Assembly (NCBI GenBank): GCA_022823625.1
Contig: JAJEHQ010000024.1
Coordinates: 124,001 to 188,000 of the forward strand
Length of the DNA: 64,000 nucleotides
Source: Gammaproteobacteria bacterium
GTDB lineage: Bacteria > Pseudomonadota > Gammaproteobacteria > Arenicellales > JAJDZL01
Direction: 5' to 3'
Shown: positions 8,137 to 16,718 of the stretch, piece after piece
Numbering within the stretch: position 1 is the stretch's first letter
How the letters are laid out: every line of letters begins with the position of its first letter
Position numbers and translations under genes: made by a program
Notes under the pieces: generated by a model
The model's input: only the letters and a program-made list of their open reading frames with translations
Told to the model about the DNA's origin: nothing
The model's database searches: none

Positions 8137-11100
8137 ATGAAACAAAACCAAACTAATCGAGAAGTAATTTCACAAGCAATTGAATTGGCGGCTGAAATGG
8201 GACCGCAGCAGACCGATGGAGAGTGGTTGGAGAAACTTATTGAAGACACGGCAGAATTGATTAAGGACTGGGATATAGCGAAATGCCAGCCGTGGGCAAA
8301 CTGGGACGACCGCAAGCGCCACTTTCCAGAATCGACTGAAAAGGACTTGGGCATTGATCTAGTGGCAGTCCGTCGTAGCGACGGTGAATTCATAGCTATT
8401 CAGAGTAAATCTCGTCAGCTAGACGAATCAAACAGTGGGAGTTCGATTAGCTTTGATGAATTAAGTACTTTTATTGGATTGTCCGCGACGGATTTTTGGG
8501 CTGAACGCTGGGTTGTCACAAATGGGAACTGTCGATTTGGTGACAACCTAAAACATGTTAGCTCAATAACTCACAAACCAATCAAACTAGTCAACATCGT
8601 AAATGATCTTTTGCAACAACAAACTCCATATACAGTCGAAGTATGCGCTCATTGTGAGCCTCACACTGAAGGAGAAGAATTTGCGAAACAAACAAAAACC
8701 TGTATGCAGTCAGAGGCTATCGACACGAGCGTACGCCTGCTTAGGAAACATGCTCAGTCAAAAAGTGGAGGCCTTCCGGTTGGTCAGGCACGTGGCAAGA
8801 TTATTCTTCCATGCGGCACAGGAAAAACTCGAATTTCATTACGCATAATTGAGCAATTGACACCTCAAAGGGGCTTGTCAATTGTTATGTGTCCCTCAAT
8901 CGCACTTGTTGCTCAAATCAGGAGTGAGTATCTACAGAATGCTGAAGTTAGTATTCGTGCACTTGCTGTATGCTCAGATAAAACTGCAGGATACGACCCC
9001 CAAAAAGAAAGTTCTCGGAATACGGCAAAAGATCCTACATTGGACAACAGCAACGTCAGTGCGTCGGATGTAAAAGGTAAAGTTACGACAGATTCATATG
9101 AAATTGCACAGTGGATCAAGCAAGGAATTGGTACAAATCAAGTTAGCGTAGTTTTCGGAACTTATCAAAGTGGAAGAGCGATTGCAAATTCACTCGAAAA
9201 ATGTGGTGAATCGATTGACGTTCTTGTGGCGGATGAAGCACATAGGACAGCCGGAATAAGACGGAAACGACGGACTATTAGTGCAAAACTTACAGAAGAG
9301 GAAGAACGTATTCGTGACTTCACGCTGTGCCACGACAACAAAGCCTTTCCAGCTAAATTTCGAATTTATCAAACGGCAACTCCTCGCATATTTGACACTA
9401 GTAAAGTTACAGCCGATAAAGAAAGCGCTTGGATTGTCCGAACGATGGATGATGAAAACATATTTGGTGTTGAACTTTATCGCAAGAGTTATGTAGAGGC
9501 TGTTGAAAACGGTTGGCTATCTGACTATCGAATTATTGCGCTGGGTACTAATGACCCGACTACTTACAAAGCTGCCTATAAGCTAGCTATAAGCACACAA
9601 AGTAAAGGTCGACGCCGCCTAACTTCCGCTGACTACCTCCGAGGACTTGCATTCACCTTGGCCATGGGTGGCGCCACCCAGAATCAAAAAGAGGATGATG
9701 TTCACATTCAATCTTGCATTGCATTTATGAATACGGTAGACAAATCAAAGAATATGGCGGAAGACCTGCAAACAGATGTAGTGCGAAATTGGCTTCAGAA
9801 TTGGATGGACGAAAATCAGAGTGGGAAGCAGGCATTGCAGTTCTCACTTGAGCATCTTGATGCTACTAGCAATGTAGTGGCACGAAAAAATGCAATACGT
9901 CGTCTAGGAGAAGCTCACCCAGACAAACCGTATGGAATAATTAATGTCGGCATTTTCGGGGAAGGAACTGACTCTCCGTCATTAAATGCGGTAGCCTTTC
10001 TTGAATCTAGGAGGAGTCCAGTTGATGTCGTACAGGCAGTAGGTCGTGCAATGCGAACCGCTCCAGGTAAGCAATTTGGCTACATTATTTGTCCTATTCT
10101 TATCCCACCAAATGTAGTTCCGGAAGATTGGATAAGCTCCAGTGCTCCTGAGGAAGGTTGGCAGGAATTGGGACAGATATTGCGAGCTCTACGTGCTCAT
10201 GACAGTCGTATTGAAGATGAACTGACTGAATTGATGCAACTCTATCTCCCAGCATCGCCAGAGGAGATACACACCATTATCGCGATCGCTGAGCACGAAA
10301 AGAAACGAATCAAATACCGCTTGCATGTTGGAGCGCCGGGTGATTCACAAATCGCGGTGGAACGCGTGTTGACGGGTCAAACTACAGTAGATGAAGAATT
10401 TCTGCCGATTTCAGAAGTGAATTCGTTACCAAAACCCTCTGGAGTACAGACTGCCATCCTTGAACCAACATTGGTTGTTGCAGGCAAGAGTAATGAAGAC
10501 AAGAGTATCGAAGTAAGAATGGATAGTGTCGCAAGAGACAAACCCTCATCTGATGGTATGCCGGGTAAAGTAGACATGGATAAAACCAAGAAGAAAGCCA
10601 GGGATATGATCAACAAAGGCACCGGTACGCGATTACCAACTGGAGAAAAGAAGGAAAAAAGGAAACGCAGGACTCACCAGGAAATTGTAGAAGATTCCGC
10701 CCAGCAAATGCTAAAGATGACTCGTCTTGATAAATTTGGGGATTCCATTAAGATGAATTTACTGTCGAAATCGGGACTGATTCACAACCGAATAGTCAGA
10801 GACCTCAACATTTTGGAAGACAGCATCAAGGAAGCTGCCCTGCATCTGCGGGGAGACGAACTTGCGCCGACATTAAACCGACACTTCGGGTTGACAAACT
10901 TAAAATCAGCGGCACAAAAAAAGCAGGCCGATGGTGTCACAATTTCCTCATTATTGATGATGAACGCAGCGATGCTACATCAGCGAATCGCGCATGGTCA
11001 CTGGTTAAGTGGAGTTAGCGATTTATCTTCCATAAAGAACGATGTCAATGTGGTAACAAAATTGCGCCGGGAGTGGGAACGGATAATGCGGCATGATTTT

Positions 11101-13191
11101 CGGCCAGTTTTAGAGCCAGCAGTTGGAATCATCGAAACAGTAGAGGATACTGGGAAACTAGCGGGAATGGAGCGAGCACTTCGTCATATTGCATCTGAGG
11201 CAGAACGAATAGCCGAGACCTACGCTGATATGGGTGCTGACCACGCAGGTCCACTGTTTAACCGAGTAATGGGCAATCAGGCTAGCGATGGAGCTTACTT
11301 CACTAGACCCACTGCAGCATCCATAGCTGCGCGTCTGACACTTGATGCTTATGGTAATGTCGATTGGACCGATTCAAATGTTTGGCGAAATTGTAAGATT
11401 GTTGATCTTGCTTGCGGCAGTGGGACATTGCTGGCTGCTATCTTGACTCAAATGAAACACCGTGCAAGGGAAAAGAAAGTTGACGAATTTGAGATTGCTG
11501 GTCTTCAGAAAATTGCAGTTGAAGACAGCATCAAAGGGCTCGATATCAATCCGGTTTCACTACAGTTAGCTGCATCGCAACTGACCGCGGGAAATCAAGA
11601 TATTCGCTATCGGTCAATGGGATTACATCTGATGCCTTACGGTCCTTCAAAAGACAATACTGCTGTCGTGTCAGCTGGCACACTGGAGTTACTGGGACAA
11701 AAGGCAATAGTACCCAGAGTTGGAGAAGTCAACCTTTCGGACGAACAAATCGAATCGCAACACATTTGGGAGGTAAATCGGGACGCAGAATTAGAAGATG
11801 CAGTGGATGCTGTCAGCAATGCTCAAATCGTAATCATGAACCCACCTTTTACTAACCGAACGAGTATGGGTGAAAAATTTCCAAAAGGCGTTCAAAAGCA
11901 GTTGCGTTCTCGAGCAGACGCTATGGAAAATGTTTTGGTGGATAACGATTCACAGATGGAAAAATTTGTAGATAAGAACTCCATTAGACCGCTTTTCGTG
12001 GCATTAGCTGATAGGTGCCTCGATAAATTCAATGGAATTTTAACGATGGTAATTCCGACTACTGCACTCTCAGCGCCATCTGGACTACACGAAAGGGTGT
12101 TGTTGGCTCAACGGTACCACATTCACAGTATTGTTACCTGTCATTTGCCAGGTCAAATAAACATGAGTCAAAATACCAATATCAATGAGAGTATTGTCAT
12201 TGCTAAGAGAACTACAAAAAACGATTCAACTCCAACCAGGATCGTTAATCTCGACCGTTTTCCAATCGATGAAAAAGAAGTTACCGACTTACACAATTGC
12301 ATTCTTCATTGTGGTGTAGGTGCTATTGCTAATGGTTGGGGAGAAATTTCGGAATGGCCTGCTGAGCGGATTAATGTCGGCGACTGGTCTGCAGCAATAT
12401 GGCGCTCGCCAAAATTGGCTGAAGTAGCCGCGAGGTTTGCGAATGAATATAAATTGAAATCAATCTCCGAATCTGGATTCTCACCTGCAGCAACTGGTCA
12501 AACGCTGCGTGGGTCTTATCAACATGTGGATGCTGGGACCCCAGGTAGTTTTCCAATATTAAAGTCTAAAGGCGCAGAAGGCCAAACATTTATCGAGAGT
12601 CGGCCAGATGAATTTTGGATGCCTAAACCCAAAATTGAGCAAGAGGAAAATGAATACTTATATGGCCTGAACAAATCAACTCCTGAAAATGACAAGATCT
12701 TGGAAAAGGCCAGTCATCTTTTGGTCACAGCTGGGCAAAGAAATAGCACAGCGAGACTGACTGCTACAGCGAGTAATGAGAAATATGTTGGCAATGGTTG
12801 GATTCCGGTTGAAGGGTTAACTCCCGATGAAGGCAAAGCATTAGCAGTTTTCATTAACTCAACTATTGGTCGTCTGCAACTGATGCGCTATCCTGGTAGA
12901 TCATTGGAGTTTCCAACATACAGTACAACTGAAGTTGGAAACCTTAAGATTCCCGATATCAGAAATGATCGCATCCGACGTTTATTGCTAAACTGTTGGG
13001 AACTAACAAAGGATTTGAAGGTACCTCAATTTCGAGATGGTGAATGTGAAGTACGTCAGCTATGGGATGAAGCGGTTGCTACCGTACTAAATTTGGACTT
13101 ACAAGAATTGGCAAAATTGCGAACACTGTTAAATGACGAGCCGCACGTACGAGGTCGAGGTTATAACCAATTCACTGATGAATCTGAGTAG
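8137..13191 (+). CDS. Single-chain type ISP-like restriction-modification enzyme
   Basis: A 1684-residue protein combining nuclease, translocase and methyltransferase, as in LlaGI/LlaBIII-type ISP enzymes. From the ATG at 8137: Mrr-like nuclease with D74 (GIDLVAV) and Q89-S-K91; superfamily 2 helicase with Walker A CGTGKT near residue 225, DEAHRTAG near 366, and FGEGTDSPSLN plus QAVGRAMR near 633; then a helical coupler, an N6-adenine methyltransferase with GAYFTRP near 1053, DLACGSGTLL near 1090 and NPPF near 1235; and a C-terminal target-recognition region. Such enzymes methylate one strand of an asymmetric site and cut between head-to-head sites after translocation. The frame is open back to a GTG at 8077, so a start 20 codons earlier is possible; neither start has a strong ribosome site. 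No separate subunits are nearby. Confidence 0.85.
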   Translation: MKQNQTNREVISQAIELAAEMGPQQTDGEWLEKLIEDTAELIKDWDIAKCQPWANWDDRKRHFPESTEKDLGIDLVAVRRSDGEFIAIQSKSRQLDESNSGSSISFDELSTFIGLSATDFWAERWVVTNGNCRFGDNLKHVSSITHKPIKLVNIVNDLLQQQTPYTVEVCAHCEPHTEGEEFAKQTKTCMQSEAIDTSVRLLRKHAQSKSGGLPVGQARGKIILPCGTGKTRISLRIIEQLTPQRGLSIVMCPSIALVAQIRSEYLQNAEVSIRALAVCSDKTAGYDPQKESSRNTAKDPTLDNSNVSASDVKGKVTTDSYEIAQWIKQGIGTNQVSVVFGTYQSGRAIANSLEKCGESIDVLVADEAHRTAGIRRKRRTISAKLTEEEERIRDFTLCHDNKAFPAKFRIYQTATPRIFDTSKVTADKESAWIVRTMDDENIFGVELYRKSYVEAVENGWLSDYRIIALGTNDPTTYKAAYKLAISTQSKGRRRLTSADYLRGLAFTLAMGGATQNQKEDDVHIQSCIAFMNTVDKSKNMAEDLQTDVVRNWLQNWMDENQSGKQALQFSLEHLDATSNVVARKNAIRRLGEAHPDKPYGIINVGIFGEGTDSPSLNAVAFLESRRSPVDVVQAVGRAMRTAPGKQFGYIICPILIPPNVVPEDWISSSAPEEGWQELGQILRALRAHDSRIEDELTELMQLYLPASPEEIHTIIAIAEHEKKRIKYRLHVGAPGDSQIAVERVLTGQTTVDEEFLPISEVNSLPKPSGVQTAILEPTLVVAGKSNEDKSIEVRMDSVARDKPSSDGMPGKVDMDKTKKKARDMINKGTGTRLPTGEKKEKRKRRTHQEIVEDSAQQMLKMTRLDKFGDSIKMNLLSKSGLIHNRIVRDLNILEDSIKEAALHLRGDELAPTLNRHFGLTNLKSAAQKKQADGVTISSLLMMNAAMLHQRIAHGHWLSGVSDLSSIKNDVNVVTKLRREWERIMRHDFRPVLEPAVGIIETVEDTGKLAGMERALRHIASEAERIAETYADMGADHAGPLFNRVMGNQASDGAYFTRPTAASIAARLTLDAYGNVDWTDSNVWRNCKIVDLACGSGTLLAAILTQMKHRAREKKVDEFEIAGLQKIAVEDSIKGLDINPVSLQLAASQLTAGNQDIRYRSMGLHLMPYGPSKDNTAVVSAGTLELLGQKAIVPRVGEVNLSDEQIESQHIWEVNRDAELEDAVDAVSNAQIVIMNPPFTNRTSMGEKFPKGVQKQLRSRADAMENVLVDNDSQMEKFVDKNSIRPLFVALADRCLDKFNGILTMVIPTTALSAPSGLHERVLLAQRYHIHSIVTCHLPGQINMSQNTNINESIVIAKRTTKNDSTPTRIVNLDRFPIDEKEVTDLHNCILHCGVGAIANGWGEISEWPAERINVGDWSAAIWRSPKLAEVAARFANEYKLKSISESGFSPAATGQTLRGSYQHVDAGTPGSFPILKSKGAEGQTFIESRPDEFWMPKPKIEQEENEYLYGLNKSTPENDKILEKASHLLVTAGQRNSTARLTATASNEKYVGNGWIPVEGLTPDEGKALAVFINSTIGRLQLMRYPGRSLEFPTYSTTEVGNLKIPDIRNDRIRRLLLNCWELTKDLKVPQFRDGECEVRQLWDEAVATVLNLDLQELAKLRTLLNDEPHVRGRGYNQFTDESE

Positions 13192-13411
13192 TTTTCGTAT
13201 AAATGAATATGAGCGGTGCTGGGGTTAACCGAAAGTTCTTGAATTTTCCGTCAATGTCAGCTTCCTAACGGTTTTCTTGTGAACGGCGAACTGAATCCCA
13301 TAGTGTAATCTACGGGGTTAGTGATTTCTTTATGCATTTAATCATTGCACCCATAGATGATGGCGGCATTCCAGTCTGTCGTTTATACGATGATGATTGG
13401 AGTCCTGTAGA

Positions 13412-13630
13412 GTGACTACGCCTATTCGCGACCCGATTTTCATCAACCACGCAAATCCGGAGGACAATACATTTGCTATATGGTTGAGTTTGCGACTGAC
13501 CGCGGCCGGATACGAAGTTTAGGCAGACGTGTTTAGATTGCGGGGTGACCAAGACTGGCAACGACAACTGGAAGACGTACTTCGCACTACATTTGACAAT
13601 ATCTCCGCTATCTATGAGGGGTTCTATTGA
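13412..13630 (+). pseudogene. Remnant of a TIR-domain protein gene
   Basis: Reading from GTG 13412 gives PIFINHANPEDN, WLSLRLTAAGYEV, then an in-frame TAG at 13520-13522 where a tryptophan is expected (EVWADV), then ADVFRLRGDQDWQRQLEDVLR. This matches the N-terminal part of bacterial TIR-domain proteins (FISHA-PEDN ... WLA ... GY-VW-D). The frame ends at TGA 13628; the rest of the domain, including the catalytic glutamate helix, is missing. TIR proteins are usually NAD-consuming defence effectors. The GTG overlaps the stop of a 27-codon open frame (13332-13415) that I do not recognise. Confidence 0.7.
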
Positions 13631-13848
13631 AATCCGACACCAATCTCGTCCACTGGCTGGAAACCAATGACTTCTTGCTCGAAAATTCTCAAAACAATAC
13701 GATTCGAACGAATTTGAAGCTGATGCGGTCGCAAAAAGACTGTTTCCGCGGATCTCGTCTCGATCAGATTGTGCATGCCTGTTGGCCACCTGTCGAGATT
13801 CTGCACCCATGGCCGAATACTCGGTTTGCCGTCAATCACTCAAGGTAG

Positions 13849-13880
13849 GAGCCGTATGCGTTAACGCGCACGTACGGATC
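13849..13880 (+). ncRNA. Group II intron domain V-like hairpin (left part of a split intron tail)
   Basis: The 32 bases begin GAGCCGTAT, contain the AGC catalytic triad, and end CGTACGGATC. They fold as domain V: an eight-pair lower stem with one G-A mismatch, a two-base CG bulge and a short upper stem. The following TGTGCGGGGA is the start of a domain VI-like hairpin, whose other half appears at 15606, after an IS110-family element. No intron-encoded reverse transcriptase and no 5' intron domains were recognised upstream, so this is a fragment. The upper stem is slightly shorter than in well-known introns. Confidence 0.5.
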
Positions 13881-13998
13881 TGTGCGGGGACTTCCTACCA
13901 TTTTACAAGTCCGATATGGCGGTAAAGTATCCGTCAAAATAGCGAATTCCAAAACTGCTGGCTGATTCGACATTGATATAGGTCGGGGTCTCATAAGA

Positions 13999-15237
13999 TT
14001 AAGCAGCAATGTTAAGATTTTTCGAATCCGCATTGAATTCGGTTTGATTTCTCAGCATTGCGCATGCGACATTGAGGAGCCGGTCTCCAACACTTCTGAG
14101 CGCCCGGGCATGCGAATGTCCCCGTGCACGCAGTGTGGTATATTTGGCTTTGCTGATTTCCTCATGTTGCGAGGCGCTGTGCGCCCAATAATGGATGGCA
14201 TTGCGCAGCCGGTCGTTGCAGGCGAGCCTGCGAATGACCCGATTGGATTTTCCCGAACGTTTGGTCACCGGGGCCACGCCACACAGGCATCTGAGTGCCT
14301 GAAAGTCGCGCCGCTGCAACGGATTGAAGGCTTCGGCAAGCAGCGTGGCGAGGACGATTCGTCCGACCCCTGGAATTGAGGACAGGATGGCCACGTCACG
14401 CTGCCAGTCTATTCCCGTTTCATCCGGTGGTGACCGGGTCAACTGTTCGATCAGCTCGTCTATGCGTCGGTTGATGTTCTGGGTCTGGTTCTGATTCAAT
14501 TCAAGCTGATCAAAAGCAACCTTGAGACTCGTACACACCGCCTGCTCGGTGCCGGCTGCGACCTGGATGGCAGGGTCTTTGAGGATGTTCAACACCTGCT
14601 GAGTACTGATTCTGCGGATTCGGTGCTTTTTCAGCAGTTTTTCAACGGTCGTCTTTCTGAGGTGCCTGGCGCGTGCCGGCGTCGGTGCGAGCTGCCACAG
14701 CTGTCTGATCCACGGCCTGGACAGATCTTTTGCCAGATCAAGGAACTGCGGATAGTAGCGCCACAGCAGCTGGCCGATCCGGTTAACCAGGCGAACCCGG
14801 TCCTTGGTCAGCTCATCTGCGATGCGGCTCAGCTCTCGCAGCTCAACTATTTCGGCTGAGCTGGGCTGCAGATAACGGTAGCAATGCCTATCGGTACGAA
14901 GGCTGATGGCCAGCACCTGCGCATCGAGGCGGTCATCCTTGGCACCGGCCGGTGAGATGCGGTCGCGAAACCGGTCCAACTGCTTCGGATTGATCGAATG
15001 CACAGCAAAACTGCGCTCCATCAGGGTTTCCACCACCGGGCCATGAGGGATCTCAATGCCAACCGCAACTGCCGCATCGCCCGTGTTGTTCGAAATCCAC
15101 TCTGTGAGCTCGTTCAATCCTTTACCGCCGTGCGAAAATCCACGTTCTGCCACGATGGCACCCTCACCATTGATCAGGCAGGCCTGGTGCAGCTCTCGTC
15201 CCCAGTCAACGCCAACGAAAAATTCGTACTCATTCAT
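13999..15237 (-). CDS. IS110-family transposase (DEDD recombinase)
   Basis: A 412-residue recombinase. The N-terminal RuvC-like DEDD domain shows VGVDWG near residue 10, GIEIPHG near 62, and AKDDRLDAQ near 100 with the last two aspartates. The C-terminal transposase_20 domain shows SIPGVG and then CGVAPVTKRSGKSN, which holds the candidate catalytic serine. These enzymes insert DNA guided by a structured bridge RNA. The chosen ATG at 15237 has a strong ribosome site (AGGAGAGAGG) just upstream; the open frame extends 18 codons further but without one. The gene is uninterrupted, so the element may still be active. It interrupts a group II intron tail. Confidence 0.93.
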   Translation of the reverse strand: MNEYEFFVGVDWGRELHQACLINGEGAIVAERGFSHGGKGLNELTEWISNNTGDAAVAVGIEIPHGPVVETLMERSFAVHSINPKQLDRFRDRISPAGAKDDRLDAQVLAISLRTDRHCYRYLQPSSAEIVELRELSRIADELTKDRVRLVNRIGQLLWRYYPQFLDLAKDLSRPWIRQLWQLAPTPARARHLRKTTVEKLLKKHRIRRISTQQVLNILKDPAIQVAAGTEQAVCTSLKVAFDQLELNQNQTQNINRRIDELIEQLTRSPPDETGIDWQRDVAILSSIPGVGRIVLATLLAEAFNPLQRRDFQALRCLCGVAPVTKRSGKSNRVIRRLACNDRLRNAIHYWAHSASQHEEISKAKYTTLRARGHSHARALRSVGDRLLNVACAMLRNQTEFNADSKNLNIAA

Positions 15238-15291
15238 GATCCTCTCTCCTGAATAAAGCAAACTGAAACATCCACCAGGCTCGGCTGCCAC

Positions 15292-15544
15292 AGCGCTTGA
15301 TCCGGTCCCTGTACTGGTGCTCCAGGCACAAACTTCCTACTGGGCTTCCACTGCGGCGAACAATCGAGGCACAGGTCCCCCCAAGGTGCTCAACAAAGGC
15401 ACAGGGGGAGTAGGTTGCTCTCGACTGTTGGCCTGCATCAGTTGATATTTCAACATTGATAAGGTTGTCAATACTGAAGTCTGACACCAGGCCATTTCGC
15501 TTTCCACTTCGTGCTCCGCACTCCGTTCCAAGTGAAATGGCCTG
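15292..15544 (-). ncRNA. Candidate bridge RNA of the IS110-family element
   Basis: The leader of the transposase gene is long, non-coding and structured. Reading the minus strand from 15544, a perfect 11-bp stem (arms 15534-15544 and 15488-15498, CAGGCCATTTC) encloses a second stem (CACTT/AAGTG) and a small GTGC-GGA-GCAC hairpin; this nested stem with large internal loops is what a bridge RNA guide loop looks like. Downstream there are two copies of GGCACAGG and further pairing potential towards the transposase start. The loop sequence GGAGTGCGG (minus strand of 15516-15524) matches 8 of 9 bases of the insertion-site flank GGAGTGTGG (15608-15616). Boundaries are approximate and transcription is not shown. 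Confidence 0.45.
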
Positions 15545-15605
15545 AAACTTCAATAAAGGTATAACTGATAATGGTAAGTCGATTAGTACCGGGATAAATG
15601 GTACA

Positions 15606-15633
15606 GGGGAGTGTGGCAACATGCTTCCCTACC
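15606..15633 (+). other. Right part of a split group II intron domain VI-like hairpin
   Basis: GGGGAGTGT and ACATGCTTCCC pair around a short GGCA loop, and the sequence continues CTACCGCGAC, as seen at 3' ends of some bacterial group II introns. Placed after the domain V-like hairpin ending at 13880 and TGTGCGGGGA, it completes the intron tail. The IS110-family element lies between the two halves. The exact 3' splice point is not determined. Confidence 0.4.
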
Positions 15634-15761
15634 GCGACTCCTTTCGCGCCCACCAAGACACAACATGAATCGAAATCCCCAGTACATTAAGCACAGTCGA
15701 ATCTGTCGGAGTAGTGATTGTGGGCTACCCATTCGTAGGTTGCAACGGACTGCGAATGCGC

Positions 15762-15790
15762 ATGACGTAATGCATAATGCTATCTATAAT
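15762..15790 (+). promoter_or_regulatory. Putative sigma-70 promoter of higBA
   Basis: ATGACG at 15762-15767 (four of six bases of the -35 consensus) is separated by 17 bases from a perfect TATAAT at 15785-15790, 37 bases before the higB start. Spacing and -10 quality make it the best promoter candidate in this intergenic region. Nearby short palindromes around TAATGCAT could be HigA operator sites. Confidence 0.55.
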
Positions 15791-15827
15791 TGAAAAGTCG
15801 TGAATTCCATGAGAGCGAAACGAAGGG

Positions 15828-16109
15828 GTGATTGTCAGCTTTGCAAACAAGAAAACGAAGGTCTTTTACGACGGCATGCGCGTTGCAGCGTACTCTGGTT
15901 TCGCACGAACTGCTTCACGCAAACTGGATCAATTGGATTCCGCGATCAGTATTAACGACCTCGATAGGCCAGGTAATCATCTTAAGTTACTCAAAGGGAA
16001 TCGTAAAGGACAATGGAGCATTCGCATTAATGATCAGTGGAGGCTTTGTTTCAGGTGGCCCGAAGACAGCTCAGGGCCGACGGATGTTGAAATTGTGGAC
16101 TATCATTAG
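15828..16109 (+). CDS. higB: HigB-family toxin (RelE/ParE superfamily mRNA interferase)
   Basis: A 93-residue protein of standard HigB size. The N-terminal IVSFANKKTKVFYDG, the central RPGNHLKLLKGNRKGQWSI stretch and the closing INDQWRLCFRW ... VEIVDYH are the family pattern of RelE-fold toxins that cut mRNA on the ribosome. The start is GTG at 15828 with a purine-rich GAAGGGG directly before it. It precedes higA by 17 bases, toxin first, the usual order for HigBA. A promoter with a perfect -10 is present upstream. The gene looks intact. Confidence 0.9.
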   Translation: MIVSFANKKTKVFYDGMRVAAYSGFARTASRKLDQLDSAISINDLDRPGNHLKLLKGNRKGQWSIRINDQWRLCFRWPEDSSGPTDVEIVDYH

Positions 16110-16126
16110 AATTGAGGAAGCTTGCT

Positions 16127-16432
16127 ATGCGTGAACCCATCCATCCCGGCGAGACGTTGCGAGAGGACCTTGACGAGCTCGGTATGAGTGCGGCCGAATT
16201 GGCGCGTCAGATTGAGGTTCCAGTGAACCGCATCACTGAGATTCTCAACGGTCGGCGTTCAATAACCGGTGATACGGCCTTGAGACTAGGGCGATACTTT
16301 GGAACTTCTGGAGAGTTTTGGCTCAACCTCCAAAAACTCTACGAATTGCGTTTGGCACAGGAAAAAATTGGAGCAGAAATTATCCAGTTGCCGACGCTTG
16401 ATGCGAGTAAGGGTCTGCGTGCGGCAAATTGA
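16127..16432 (+). CDS. higA: HigA-family antitoxin (XRE-type HTH)
   Basis: A 101-residue helix-turn-helix protein starting MREPIHPGETL, the standard HigA opening. The XRE domain covers about residues 20-70 (MSAAELARQIEVPVNRITE ... GDTALRLGRYFG) and ends with the FWLNLQKLYEL motif typical of HigA. It neutralises HigB and represses the operon. The ATG at 16127 has a good ribosome site (GAGGAAG) at 16113-16119, better than the in-frame TTG at 16112. With intact higB it is probably a functional module. Confidence 0.92.
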   Translation: MREPIHPGETLREDLDELGMSAAELARQIEVPVNRITEILNGRRSITGDTALRLGRYFGTSGEFWLNLQKLYELRLAQEKIGAEIIQLPTLDASKGLRAAN

Positions 16433-16515
16433 AAGTGAGACACACCCCTAGCGATTCAAAATACTTGTAATCTCAAACAGGAACCCCTATGCCTTTAGAA
16501 GCAGGCGAATTTCGA

Positions 16516-16562
16516 ATTTAAATTTGAGGGTTGCAGAGGTTCTGATACGTTGCGACCGTGCC
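16516..16562 (+). repeat. Imperfect direct repeat, copy 1
   Basis: Forty-seven bases about 80 percent identical to 18021-18067. Both contain GAGGTTCTGATACG / AAGGTTCGGATACG and end CGACCGTGCC. In the same frame both read as similar peptides (LRVAEVLIRCDRA and LKIAKVRIRFDRA), with synonymous as well as other changes, which suggests two decayed copies of one coding end. Copy 1 lies between higA and abiEi. Confidence 0.6.
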
Positions 16563-16670
16563 TACCAGTTCTTCAAGTTTGCTGCCAATTGAAGAGCCAA
16601 CTACACAATCATCCGTCGTATTTTTGATTGCTGGATTCTGATCACTTGAAGTTTTCAATAATGTTATGAT

Positions 16671-16700
16671 TACTATATAATAATTAACTAATATATAGTA
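16671..16700 (+). promoter_or_regulatory. Candidate AbiEi operator (inverted repeat) in the abiE promoter
   Basis: A perfect 9-bp inverted repeat, TACTATATA (16671-16679) and TATATAGTA (16692-16700), with a 12-base spacer, lies 18 bases before the abiEi start in an otherwise AT-rich stretch. AbiEi proteins are known to repress their own operon by binding inverted repeats at the promoter. The AT-rich arms could also supply the -10 element. Confidence 0.55.
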
Positions 16701-16718
16701 GAAAGAACATCAAGTCTT

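Larger units (their letters stand above)
13891..15610. mobile_element. IS110-family insertion sequence
   Basis: About 1720 bp holding one DEDD transposase gene on the minus strand, 107 bases of non-coding sequence behind it and about 370 bases in front of it. Ends were placed by joining the two flanks: left flank TGTGCGGGGA and right flank GGGGAGTGTGG fuse into a continuous domain VI hairpin of a group II intron, and GGGGA is present once at each border (13886-13890 and 15606-15610). No terminal inverted repeats are apparent, as usual for IS110 elements. The long leader in front of the transposase is the expected site of a bridge RNA. Exact ends are inferred. Confidence 0.75.

Noticed and set aside
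13310-13810. Minus-strand open frame of 166 codons
   Set aside because: Its sequence is low in structure and arginine/serine rich, and it runs antisense to the TIR remnant, which gives a much better protein match.
14044-14379. Plus-strand open frames inside the IS110-family transposase
   Set aside because: Shadows of the minus-strand recombinase; no independent ribosome sites or protein-like composition.
15230-15622. Minus-strand open frame of 130 codons in the transposase leader
   Set aside because: No family resemblance; it crosses the inferred element border and overlaps the structured leader, better explained as bridge RNA sequence.
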